Of a stretch of 64,000 bases of DNA, positions 41,954 through 50,014 are shown one piece after another. Within the stretch, counting starts at the first letter, position 1. The number at the start of each line of letters is the position of its first letter. The notes beneath the pieces were generated by a model, which saw only the letters and a list, made by a program, of their open reading frames with translations, had not been told where the DNA came from and made no database searches. Made by a program: the position numbers and the translations under genes. This DNA is from Cohnella laeviribosi DSM 21336 (lineage in GTDB: Bacteria; Bacillota; Bacilli; Paenibacillales; Paenibacillaceae), in NCBI RefSeq assembly GCF_000378425.1, contig NZ_KB899809.1:62001-126000 (forward strand), given 5' to 3'.

Positions 41954-41970
41954 ATGATAATGATTATCAT
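41954..41970. promoter_or_regulatory. Fur box between DUF1450 and fixH-like genes
   Basis: ATGATAATGATTATCAT, a perfect 17-bp palindrome with the Fur core. It is close to the DUF1450 start (36 bases) and 117 bases from the divergent FixH-like gene. Confidence 0.9.
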
Positions 41971-42086
41971 AATCTTCGTCAATACGGAAACAAGCGTCCG
42001 CTTCATTGTTGTATGTTCCCGGGAGCGAGCACATAGGCTTTGGTAGAACGAGGGAGAATCCGAACCGAAACGAGGTGCCGGAAGCG

Positions 42087-42500
42087 GTGAAAAAAATCGT
42101 GTGGAGCTTGCCGCTGCTTGTGGCGATCGTCGGCTATGCCGTCGTCCGCTCCCCTGTCTCTTCCGGATCCGAAGCGAAAGCGAGCTATGCCGACGGCCAT
42201 CTCCTGCTGGACATGAGCAAAGAGCAGACCGACGCCCGCATGATGAAGGACGTATCGTTTCGCATTCGCATCCGCGATGCCGAAGGAAATCCGGTCCAAG
42301 GGGCGGCGGCGGGGCTCAAGGTGCTGCTGTCGATGCCCGGCATGTTCTGCGGCACGGTGCCCGCTCAAGTGTCCGAAACGGAGCCGGGCGTCTATACGGC
42401 AACCGGCGTGCCGGTGATGCGGGGAAAATGGCAGGCGGAGGCGATCTATCGGACGGAGGACGGCGCGATTCGGCTGTTGTATCCGTTCAAGGCGGAATAA
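42087..42500 (+). CDS. FixH/YtkA-like membrane-anchored protein
   Basis: A 137-residue protein with an N-terminal membrane segment (KKIVWSLPLLVAIVGYAVV) and an extracytoplasmic beta-domain of the FixH/YtkA type: VSFRIRIRDAEGNPVQGA, LLSMPGMFCGTVPAQVSE, PGVYTATGVPVMRGKWQAEA. Residues MPGM(F) with a Cys two residues on could bind copper. The GTG at 42087 follows GAGGTG; the frame opens at 42006 without homology. It converges on the SafE-like and CopA-like genes. FixH works with a FixI copper ATPase in cbb3 oxidase assembly, which suggests a shared copper-delivery task here. Confidence 0.75.
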   Translation: MKKIVWSLPLLVAIVGYAVVRSPVSSGSEAKASYADGHLLLDMSKEQTDARMMKDVSFRIRIRDAEGNPVQGAAAGLKVLLSMPGMFCGTVPAQVSETEPGVYTATGVPVMRGKWQAEAIYRTEDGAIRLLYPFKAE

Positions 42501-42550
42501 TCCCGCCCCTTGATCTCTCGCTTTGCGAGCAAGCATAGCGCGCCGGCAGC

Positions 42551-43240
42551 TCACCACAGCCAGGGATGGATCGAAGCGATCCATCCGTTGACGCTCAGCC
42601 CTTTCATGATCGACAAAAACCCCATCAGCACGGCGAGCCCGTGCCCGGCTTTGTTCATCGCCCTTCGCCACCTGCGCCCGATTCGGCCGGCGGTCAGCGC
42701 GGACAACAGCAGAACGGGAAAAGTCGCAAGCCCGAACGCCAGCAGCATCAGTGCCCCTTCCAGCCAGGAACCGGACGCGGCCGCGTTCATTTGCATCGCG
42801 TACGTTAACCCGCAGGGCAAAAGCCCGAGCAGCAAGCCGGTCAGAAAGACGCCCAGCAGTTCGTACCGCTGCCGCAAGCGGGCAAAGGCTCCGAGCACGG
42901 CGTCGTGGCCGGGAACGGTCCGGCGGTAAACCGGCAGCGTGTACTTCCTGAACGTCCACAACAAGATAAATGCTCCGCCGAGCATGCTCGCGATTCCCTG
43001 GATGCCGACGAACCGGCCGGCCATATTCAGAAACGAACCGGCCGCCCCCATGATGCCGCCGACCGCCGAATAGGTGAGCACCCTTCCGGCGTTGTAGGCC
43101 ACAATCGGCTTCAGCGGCGGACCTTTGGCGTTCAGGGCGAAGGAGGAGACGATGCCCCCGCACATGATCAGGCAATGAGGCGCGCCCGTCAGTCCCGATA
43201 ATACGGCGAGCGTCAGAAAATTAGCGGACAGGTTCGCCAT
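42551..43240 (-). CDS. SafE/UreH_2-like membrane protein
   Basis: A 229-residue protein with about six membrane segments. The N-terminus has GLTGAPHCLIMCGGIVSSFA, the HC-x2-MCGG motif of the UreH_2/SafE group often found beside ccoI-like copper ATPases. A second motif, LTGLLLGLLPCGLTYAMQMN, matches the paired half. The Met and Cys residues may carry copper. GGAGGCGGAAC precedes the ATG, which overlaps the end of the copA-like gene by 20 bases, so the two are coupled. Confidence 0.82.
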   Translation of the reverse strand: MANLSANFLTLAVLSGLTGAPHCLIMCGGIVSSFALNAKGPPLKPIVAYNAGRVLTYSAVGGIMGAAGSFLNMAGRFVGIQGIASMLGGAFILLWTFRKYTLPVYRRTVPGHDAVLGAFARLRQRYELLGVFLTGLLLGLLPCGLTYAMQMNAAASGSWLEGALMLLAFGLATFPVLLLSALTAGRIGRRWRRAMNKAGHGLAVLMGFLSIMKGLSVNGWIASIHPWLW

Positions 43241-45446
43241 GTTCCGCCTCCTTCCCGAACCGGTGCAGCCGCAAGGCGTTGCCGACGACCAGCAGCGAAC
43301 TGGCCGACATGCCGACGCAGGCCAAGCGCGGGTCCATCAGGCCGAAGGCGGCAAGAGGAACGGCCGCCGCATTGTAGAGGACGGCGAGCAGCAGATTTTG
43401 CCGGATGTTCCGCATCGTCCGCCGGCTGATGGCCATCGCCCGTCCGATGTCGGTCAGCTTGTTGCGCATCAGCACGATGTCGCCGGCCTGCATGGCCGCA
43501 TCCGTTCCGCCGCCCATCGCCATGCCGATGTCGGCTGCGGCCAAAGCGCCCGCGTCGTTCATGCCGTCGCCGATCATGGCGACGGTCCGTCCTTTCCGCT
43601 GCAAGCCGCGGACAAGCTCGTATTTCCGTTCCGGATGCACGCCGGCATATACATGCTTAATCCCGGCCTGCAGAGCCGCGCTCCGGGCCGCCTCCTCCTG
43701 GTCCCCCGTGACCATCCAGATTTCGGCCCGCTTGCCCAACTGGCGGATCGCCTGAGGAGCCTCCGGCCTGAGCCGGTCGGCAAGCTCCAGCACGCCCTGC
43801 AGGCTGCCGCCAACCGCCACATAGAGCGCGGTCGTCCCTTCGGGAACGGCGTAACGGGCGTACGCGTTCGTTTGAACGCCTTCCGATTTCAGCCACTGAA
43901 GGCGGCCCACATGCACCCTTTTCCCGTCCACGATTCCCGTCGCGCCTTGGGCGGTCAACTCGACGGCTTCGGCGGCAGCGGGAATGACCAGACGATAGCG
44001 GTGCGCGGCTTGAACGATCGCCTGGGCGAGCGGATGCGCCGACTGCCGCTCGACGGCCGCGGCCGCACGCAACAGCTGCATCTCCTTCCCCGGAGCGCAG
44101 CGGATGGCCGCAAGATGCGGTTTTCCTTCCGTCAGCGTTCCGGTTTTGTCCATCAGCAGATGATCGACATGCTGCAGCACCTCCAGCGCGCGGCCTTCCT
44201 TGAACAAAATGCCCGAGCGGGCCGCGATTCCCGATCCGATCAGAACCGAAAGCGGCGTCGCCAGGCCCAGCGCGCACGGGCAGGCGATAATCAGCACAGA
44301 CAGCGCATGTTCAAGCGCAGCGGCATAGGCGGAAGCGGAATCGCCCGAAGGCCGCATCGCCCAGGCGGCAAACGTCGCAAGCGCGCAGGCCAGCATCGCC
44401 GGGACGAAATAAGCCGCCACCCGGTCCACCTTGCGCGCGATCGCCGGCTTCGCATTTTGCGCTTCCTCCACGAGCCCGATCATGCGGGACAACCGGCTTG
44501 CGCCCGTCCCGGCGCTTGCGGTCACCAGCAGCTTCCCGCTTGCGCTGCGGGTCCCGCTGTAAACCGGATCGCCGACACGCTTGACCGCCGCGGCGCTCTC
44601 CCCCGTCAGCAGCGACTCGTCCACTTCGCCCTGTCCGCCGGAGACGATGCCGTCCGCGGGAATCCACTCGCCGGCCTCGATCGCCACCAGATCCCCTTTT
44701 TTCAGCTCTTCCGCGGGAATCCACTGCTCCTCGTCGCCCCGGACGACCCGAACAAGCCTCGCCTGAAGGTCGTACAGCGCGTTCAAGTCTTTTAACGCCC
44801 GGCCTTTGGCGATCGATTCCAGCAGTTTGCCCAGCAGAATGAACGTCATGATCATCGCAATCGTATCGAAATAGACGGGCGGATGTCCGGCATGGCTGTG
44901 CCCTTCCGCAAGCGGCATCCGAAACACCTGGTAATGGCTGTAAAAATAAGCCGCCGAGGTGCTGAGAGCGACGAGTACATCCATATTCGCCGTCCGCGCT
45001 TTCAGCGCCTGGTACGCGCCGTAATAAAACGGGAACCCGACGCCGAATTGCAGAAACGTCGCCGCAATCCACTGGAAAACCGGCATTTGGAACAACGGAG
45101 GAACCCATACGCCGTCAGGCCCGGCCAAATGGCCGAGCATCGCCCACAGCAGCGGAAACGACAAGCATGCGGACAGCAGAACGCGCAGCGCATAAAACCG
45201 GATCTCGTCCCGCGACCGCGCGGCCGGGTTCGCCTGTCCGTCCGATGCGCGGTAGCCGAGCTGTTCGATGCGCCCGCAGATGGCCTTCAGCTTGACCCGT
45301 TTCGGATCGTACCGGATCAGCGCTTGGGCCAGCGCCAAATTGACCGAAGCCTGTTCGATGCCTTCCATGCGCCCGAGCGACTTCTCGATCCGAGCCGAGC
45401 ACGCCGCGCAGGTCATGCCCGTTATGTAGAGGCGAACCGTCGCCAT
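43221..45446 (-). CDS. copA: Copper-translocating P-type ATPase (CopA/FixI type)
   Basis: A 741-residue P1B-type ATPase. It has one N-terminal HMA domain (ITGMTCAACSARIEKSLGRM), about eight membrane segments, the transport motif ACPCALGLATP, actuator LLTGESAAAVKRVGD (TGE), phosphorylation site DKTGTLTEGKPHL, HP locus QSAHPLAQAI and hinge MIGDGMNDAGALAAADIGMA. The CPC motif indicates Cu(I). GGAGGGGGAGGGGG precedes the ATG. The downstream SafE-like gene and convergent FixH-like gene make copper export for cuproenzyme assembly as likely as simple copper resistance. Confidence 0.95.
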   Translation of the reverse strand: MATVRLYITGMTCAACSARIEKSLGRMEGIEQASVNLALAQALIRYDPKRVKLKAICGRIEQLGYRASDGQANPAARSRDEIRFYALRVLLSACLSFPLLWAMLGHLAGPDGVWVPPLFQMPVFQWIAATFLQFGVGFPFYYGAYQALKARTANMDVLVALSTSAAYFYSHYQVFRMPLAEGHSHAGHPPVYFDTIAMIMTFILLGKLLESIAKGRALKDLNALYDLQARLVRVVRGDEEQWIPAEELKKGDLVAIEAGEWIPADGIVSGGQGEVDESLLTGESAAAVKRVGDPVYSGTRSASGKLLVTASAGTGASRLSRMIGLVEEAQNAKPAIARKVDRVAAYFVPAMLACALATFAAWAMRPSGDSASAYAAALEHALSVLIIACPCALGLATPLSVLIGSGIAARSGILFKEGRALEVLQHVDHLLMDKTGTLTEGKPHLAAIRCAPGKEMQLLRAAAAVERQSAHPLAQAIVQAAHRYRLVIPAAAEAVELTAQGATGIVDGKRVHVGRLQWLKSEGVQTNAYARYAVPEGTTALYVAVGGSLQGVLELADRLRPEAPQAIRQLGKRAEIWMVTGDQEEAARSAALQAGIKHVYAGVHPERKYELVRGLQRKGRTVAMIGDGMNDAGALAAADIGMAMGGGTDAAMQAGDIVLMRNKLTDIGRAMAISRRTMRNIRQNLLLAVLYNAAAVPLAAFGLMDPRLACVGMSASSLLVVGNALRLHRFGKEAEHGEPVR

Positions 45447-45533
45447 CGTATTCCCCCTCCCCCTCCATACAGTCTATGGACAAAGCGGGGCGGTCAGAAT
45501 ACGAGACGCGGGGAAACCTGCCGCGCCGTTATT

Positions 45534-46502
45534 TCAGGGATGGAGAGCGCCGGACGGCTGCGGCAAAATCAATCGCTTGGCCGGCGCGGCGGTTCCGAAC
45601 CGCTTCCGGTAACCGCATTTGCGGCACAGCTCCTCGACCGCCACCCTGCGCGAGAAGCCGTCGACCAGGCGTTTCGCCCGCTCCCCCTCTATAATTTCGG
45701 AGAACGGCTTCTGGTGGATGTTGCCGAGATTGATGACGCCCTCCCCGTCCAGACAGCAGGGCACGACCGTGCCGTCGACCAGAATGCCGGCCTGGTTGCG
45801 CAGCCCGTAGCAAAAGCCTCTGCCGTCGTCCTCCTCCGCGTTCAGGTCGGGCCACTCGAATTCATAGTCCTGGTTCAAATAAACCCGCTCGGCAAGCTTC
45901 AGCCCTTTGCCCGGTTCGACCTTCTCTTCGATGCGAAAGTCCAGGCCGAATTCCTTCTCGATGGCCGCGAGAATGTCCCGGTTGCGGGCCCGCTTCGCGT
46001 TGGTCTCGTTGTCCGGGGCGAGGTTCCACAGCCTTAGCGAGATGATCATGGACGTGCGTTCCCTGGCTTCCCTTACGAACGACAAAACGCTTTGCACATA
46101 GCCTTCCTTATCGGCGGATCCCGCGTGATTGGAGGAGCCTGCGTGCCCGTCGAAGCTGTGGAGGGAAACGTTCATTTGGCGAATCGCCGGCTTCGTCAGC
46201 AGCTTGTGCCCGACCTTGTGCAGCAGCGTGCCGTTGGTGGTGATGTTCACTTTAAAGCCGTGTTCGTGGCTGATATCGAGCAGCTCGCCGATTTTCGGAT
46301 GCATCAGCGGCTCGCCTTTAAGATGGAAGTAGATCGAATCCGTATATGGCTTGATTTGTTCCAGGCGGCGGACAAACGCTTCCTTTTCGATAAACTTCGC
46401 CTGCCGCCCCGTCTGCGGACAAAAGCTGCACGCGAGATTGCAAATGCTTGTGATCTCCAAGTAAAATTTCTTGAACCGCTTCAACCGCTTATCGCTCCCC
46501 AT
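45534..46502 (-). CDS. Radical SAM/SPASM domain protein
   Basis: A 322-residue radical SAM enzyme. The cluster motif is TSICNLACSFCPQTGRQ (CxxxCxxC); HLKGEPLMHPKIGELL is the GGE-like SAM-binding region, and VNITTNGTLL follows. The C-terminal SPASM-like region has FCYGLRNQAGILVDGTVVPC with CLDGEG and LCRKCGYRKRF, giving cysteines for an auxiliary Fe-S cluster. SPASM enzymes often modify peptides, but no precursor peptide gene is visible nearby. The ATG at 46502 comes five bases after the stop of an acetyltransferase gene. Substrate unknown. Confidence 0.85.
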   Translation of the reverse strand: MGSDKRLKRFKKFYLEITSICNLACSFCPQTGRQAKFIEKEAFVRRLEQIKPYTDSIYFHLKGEPLMHPKIGELLDISHEHGFKVNITTNGTLLHKVGHKLLTKPAIRQMNVSLHSFDGHAGSSNHAGSADKEGYVQSVLSFVREARERTSMIISLRLWNLAPDNETNAKRARNRDILAAIEKEFGLDFRIEEKVEPGKGLKLAERVYLNQDYEFEWPDLNAEEDDGRGFCYGLRNQAGILVDGTVVPCCLDGEGVINLGNIHQKPFSEIIEGERAKRLVDGFSRRVAVEELCRKCGYRKRFGTAAPAKRLILPQPSGALHP

Positions 46503-46507
46503 CGGCC

Positions 46508-46933
46508 TTATGCCTGCTCCTCGACCGCGCAATCGTACGTGCAACGGAATCTCTCGATTCCGGGAATCTTTTCCCCGAGACTTTCAATCGTAAATCCGAC
46601 GCTGCGGTAAAAGTCGACCGCGTCCTCGTCGATCTCCGCGACCAGGATCCGCGGTTTTTTGAGCCCGATCAGTGACAGCAAAATGGCGGTTCCATACCCT
46701 TTGCCCCGCTTGTCCGGCACGACCGCGATATGGTTCAGTTCCAGCGTCCCGTTCTCGTGCAGGCGGAAACCGGCCAGGCCGGCAAGCTCGTCGTTCGCAT
46801 AAAACCCCATGATTTCCAGACGATCGTCACCGCGGTAAACTTGGATGAATTCTTCCGGATCGCTGTAAGCGGAAAGCTCGATCAGTTCCTGAATCTCCGG
46901 TTCTTCCAGTTTGTGTTTGATATCGATCAGCAT
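46508..46933 (-). CDS. GNAT family N-acetyltransferase
   Basis: A 141-residue acetyltransferase. Motif A, the acetyl-CoA loop, is AVVPDKRGKGYGTAILLSLI; motif B contains VDFYRSVGFTIESLG. The N-terminal helices and GFYANDELAGLAGFRLHENG complete the fold. Substrate unknown. The stop lies five bases before the radical SAM start, so the two are probably in one transcript. Confidence 0.85.
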   Translation of the reverse strand: MLIDIKHKLEEPEIQELIELSAYSDPEEFIQVYRGDDRLEIMGFYANDELAGLAGFRLHENGTLELNHIAVVPDKRGKGYGTAILLSLIGLKKPRILVAEIDEDAVDFYRSVGFTIESLGEKIPGIERFRCTYDCAVEEQA

Positions 46934-47078
46934 ACGCGCTCTATCTCCGTTTCTGTTCGGGAATCCCGCCCCGTGCCGCCAGACGGCAACCGGACGGCTT
47001 GCATCCCGTCTTTCGTTTCTTTACCCTATTATACTTTTGTGCGCCCGCCTTTGAAGCCTTTTTTTATCGCGGCCGGGC

Positions 47079-47276
47079 GCGGAACTTTTCGAAAAAAACA
47101 AACAAAATTACGAATACAAAGTGCCAAGCGCCGTGACGGGCCGTTACGAGGACCTCGCGCTTCTCGTATCGTTTCTGGCTTCCGGCGAGGCCCGCCATTT
47201 GAACGGAGCGGATATTCGCCTTGACGGCGGCTTTCTTCTTCATTATATGGATCATAAAATATGGATCATAAAATGA
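47079..47276 (+). pseudogene. C-terminal remnant of an SDR gene
   Basis: The plus-strand frame opens after a TGA at 47052 and has no start codon or ribosome site. It encodes an SDR tail: LFEKNKQNYEYKVPSAVTGR, YEDLALLVSFLASGEARHLN, GADIRLDGG, then a short tail to a TGA. This corresponds to the last ~55 residues of SDR proteins. The rest of that gene is missing. A 14-bp tandem duplication, ATATGGATCATAAA twice (47245-47272), marks its end. Confidence 0.75.
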
Positions 47277-47296
47277 AACGCCCGAAGAGAGGTGGC

Positions 47297-47581
47297 ATGC
47301 GGTTGGATGGACAAACGGAAGTGCATGCGGAAGAGCAGCCGGACAATCGCGGGCTAGCACGGCCAAATTCGCAGGCGGAACGGCCTCCGAACGGACAATT
47401 GGCCGGCAAAGCGGCGCTTGTGACCGGCGCGGGAACGGGCATCGGCCAAGGCGTTGCGGTCGAGCTTGCGCGGCGCGGCGCGAAGGTGGCCGTCCATTAC
47501 AACAACAGCGAAGCCGGAGCGCTCGAAACGATCCGCCGGATCAAGCAGTTCGGCGGCAAATCGGCCGTATTTTTGCAAGCG
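47297..47581 (+). pseudogene. N-terminal remnant of a second SDR gene
   Basis: From the ATG at 47297 (after GAGAGGTGG) the frame encodes a linker and then the N-terminal SDR fold: GKAALVTGAGTGIGQGVAVE, LARRGAKVAVHYNNSEAGAL, ETIRRIKQFGGKSAVFLQA. Homology stops abruptly at about 47581; the next expected segment (the catalytic half) is absent and the sequence becomes unrelated. From 47582 to 47719 I see nothing definable. Confidence 0.75.
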
Positions 47582-47719
47582 CTTAACCCTCTTCGTGCAC
47601 CCCCGCTTCAAATGATCGATAATCGCGGCTTGATTCCATTAAATGGAGCAACGCCGGAACGGGACAATCGGAGGTTTTGCCGGAATTTGACGTTTACAGC
47701 TGCTTTTAGGATCATGAAA

Positions 47720-47739
47720 AAGCCCGGTCGCCCGGGCTT
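47720..47739 (-). terminator. Terminator of the fad operon / thioesterase gene
   Basis: Stem AGCCCGG/CCGGGCT with a short loop, followed on the minus strand by TTTTTCATG; about 70 bases after the thioesterase stop. Confidence 0.75.
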
Positions 47740-47810
47740 CAGACAAAATGGCAAACGGAGTTGCCGTTCCTGCGTTCCTGCGCTTGGATTGCGCTTCGGA
47801 AGCTTAGATT

Positions 47811-48227
47811 TCACACGACCCGGAACGTGCCGGTGCCGAAGGCGCACAAAGTCCCGCTCTCCGTACGGGCGAACGCTTGAGCCGTAACGGATTTCCCCGA
47901 GATGTGAAGCGGCTCGGCCGTCACGATCAGCTTTCCTTCTCTCGCCTGCGCGACAAAGTTCATATGGAGATTGGTCGTGACGACGTTGGCTTCGGGCTTG
48001 GCGATCATCGCCAGAAGTCCCATGGCCGAATCGACCAGCGTCGCATAGACGCCGCCGTGAACGATTCCGATCAGGTTCAGGTGATGCGTCCGAATGTCCA
48101 GGGTGACGACGACCCGGCTGTCCGTCGCGCTCTCGATTTCGCAGCCCAGAACGTCCCAGAACGTTCCCGCAGCCGCCTTTCTCCACTGCTCCATCTTCGG
48201 ATGGACGCCGTTTGGTTCCGCTTCCAT
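47811..48227 (-). CDS. PaaI-type hotdog thioesterase
   Basis: A 138-residue hotdog-fold thioesterase. The motif region reads HHLNLIGIVHGGVYATLVDS (with the Asn-x-HGG and Asp of the PaaI family), then AMGLLAMIAKPEANVVTTNL and HMNFVAQAREG. Such enzymes hydrolyse acyl-CoA esters, here possibly to relieve trapped CoA during beta-oxidation. The ATG at 48227 follows GAGGAGGG. It lies 71 bases after the acyl-CoA ligase and is the last gene in the leftward fad run. Confidence 0.88.
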   Translation of the reverse strand: MEAEPNGVHPKMEQWRKAAAGTFWDVLGCEIESATDSRVVVTLDIRTHHLNLIGIVHGGVYATLVDSAMGLLAMIAKPEANVVTTNLHMNFVAQAREGKLIVTAEPLHISGKSVTAQAFARTESGTLCAFGTGTFRVV

Positions 48228-48298
48228 TTTTGTCCCTCCTCGTCTCGACATTGCCGCCGTCAGCCGGCGTTTCGCGGAATCTTAGGCCGAAGGCCTCA

Positions 48299-49984
48299 TT
48301 ACAGCCCGGCGCCGGTCCGCTTGCTCGCCTCCTCCTCCAGCAGCTTCCGCCGGAGCACTTTGCCGGCCATCGTCTTCGGAAGCTGGTCGCGGAATTCCAC
48401 GATTTTCGGAACTTTGTAGGCGGCCAGCCTTTCTTTGCACCAGCGCACGATCGCCGCTTCATCGGGCGCGGAGCCGTCTTTGGGCACGATGTACGCTTTG
48501 ACCGTTTCTCCCCGGTACGGATCGTACACGCCGGCGACCACCGCTTCCTCCACGTCGGGATGCTCGAACAGCACTTCCTCGACTTCGCGCGGATAAATAT
48601 TGTACCCGCCTGCGATGATCAAGTCTTTCCGCCGGTCCAAAATATAGAAAAAGCCGTCTTCGTCTATCCTGCCCATATCGCCCGTGAGCAGCCACCCGTC
48701 GCGCAGACATTTGGCCGTCTCCTCGGGGTTGTTCCAGTACCCCTTCATCACCTGCGGGCCGCGCACGGCGAGCTCGCCGATCTCGCCCGGCTCCGCTTCC
48801 TCCAGCGTATCGGGACGGACGATTTTCGCGTCGGTGTCGGGAAACGGGATGCCGATGGAGCCCGTCTTCCGCTTCTCCCAAATGTTGTTCGCGTGCGTGA
48901 CCGGCGACGCTTCCGTCAGCCCGTAGCCTTCGATCAGCTTGCCTCCGGTCAGCTCTTCGAAGCGGGTTTGCACCTCAAGCGGAAGCGGAGCCGCGCCGCT
49001 GATGCAGACATTGATCGAAGAAAGATCGTATTTGGAAATGTTCGGATGGTTGATAATGGCCACGTACATGGTCGGCGCGCCGGGAAACACCGTCGGCTTT
49101 TTCCGGTGAATCGTCTTCAGCACCTGATTGATCTCGTATCTCGGCACCAGGATCAAGGTGCCCGCTAGCGAAATGCCTTGGTTCAGCAAAACCGTTAACC
49201 CGAAGACATGGAAAAAGGGCAGCGCCGCCATATACTTTTCCTTGCCGATGCGGCGGCGGTAAAACCAAAGCTGCGTTTGAAGCGTGTTCGCGACCAGATT
49301 GGCATGGGTGAGCATGACGCCTTTGGCGTATCCGGTCGTGCCGCCCGTATACTGGAGCAGCGCCAGATCGTTTTCGGCATCGATCTCGACATGGCATGGG
49401 GTGGGCGGGGACTGCTTGAGCAAGTTCAGGAAGGGGAGCAGCTTATCGGTGTAGGACAATTTCACGTACGTGCCGTCCTTTTTGGCTTTGAGCGGGTACA
49501 GCACGTTTTTCGGAAACGGCAGGAAATCTTTGATCGAGGTGGCGACGATATAGTCCAGCGGCCGGTTCTCGGTGGCCTGCCGGACCCGGCCGACCAGCGC
49601 GTCCAGCGTAACGATGATTTTCGCTCCCGAGTCTTTCAATTGATGTTCCAGTTCCCGGGTCATATACAGCGGGTTCGTCATGACGACAATGCCGCCGGCC
49701 AGCAGGATGCCGTAATAGGCGATCACCGCCTGCGGACAGTTCGGCAGCATGACGGCAACGCGGTCGCCTTTGCGAACGCCCAGCCGGAGCAGGGCATTCG
49801 CAAATCGGTACGAGTGGCGAAGAAGCGACCGGTACGAAATCTTTTTTCCCAAAAAATCGAGGGCGACTGTATGCGGAAAAGCTTCGGCAGACCGGACGAG
49901 AAACTGCGCCAGCTGGTGCTTGGGATAATCGAAAGTCGGCGGCACTTCGTCGGGATAATGGGTTAACCAAGGTTTTGCCGTCAT
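48299..49984 (-). CDS. lcfA: Long-chain fatty acid-CoA ligase
   Basis: A 561-residue AMP-forming ligase that activates fatty acids for beta-oxidation. Motifs are the P-loop LLQYTGGTTGYAKGVMLTH, YGLTEASPVTHAN, LLTGDMGRIDEDGFFYILDR with RKDLIIAGGYNIYPREVEEV, and the catalytic Lys in LPKTMAGKVLRRKL. GGGAGTGACAAGGCG precedes the ATG. It lies 30 bases after fadE. Confidence 0.94.
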   Translation of the reverse strand: MTAKPWLTHYPDEVPPTFDYPKHQLAQFLVRSAEAFPHTVALDFLGKKISYRSLLRHSYRFANALLRLGVRKGDRVAVMLPNCPQAVIAYYGILLAGGIVVMTNPLYMTRELEHQLKDSGAKIIVTLDALVGRVRQATENRPLDYIVATSIKDFLPFPKNVLYPLKAKKDGTYVKLSYTDKLLPFLNLLKQSPPTPCHVEIDAENDLALLQYTGGTTGYAKGVMLTHANLVANTLQTQLWFYRRRIGKEKYMAALPFFHVFGLTVLLNQGISLAGTLILVPRYEINQVLKTIHRKKPTVFPGAPTMYVAIINHPNISKYDLSSINVCISGAAPLPLEVQTRFEELTGGKLIEGYGLTEASPVTHANNIWEKRKTGSIGIPFPDTDAKIVRPDTLEEAEPGEIGELAVRGPQVMKGYWNNPEETAKCLRDGWLLTGDMGRIDEDGFFYILDRRKDLIIAGGYNIYPREVEEVLFEHPDVEEAVVAGVYDPYRGETVKAYIVPKDGSAPDEAAIVRWCKERLAAYKVPKIVEFRDQLPKTMAGKVLRRKLLEEEASKRTGAGL

Positions 49985-50014
49985 CGCCTTGTCACTCCCA
50001 TCTCGCAGAATGCG

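Noticed and set aside
45534-46933. Radical SAM protein plus acetyltransferase as a RiPP pathway
   Set aside because: No candidate precursor peptide, peptidase or exporter gene lies nearby; the pairing alone does not support it.
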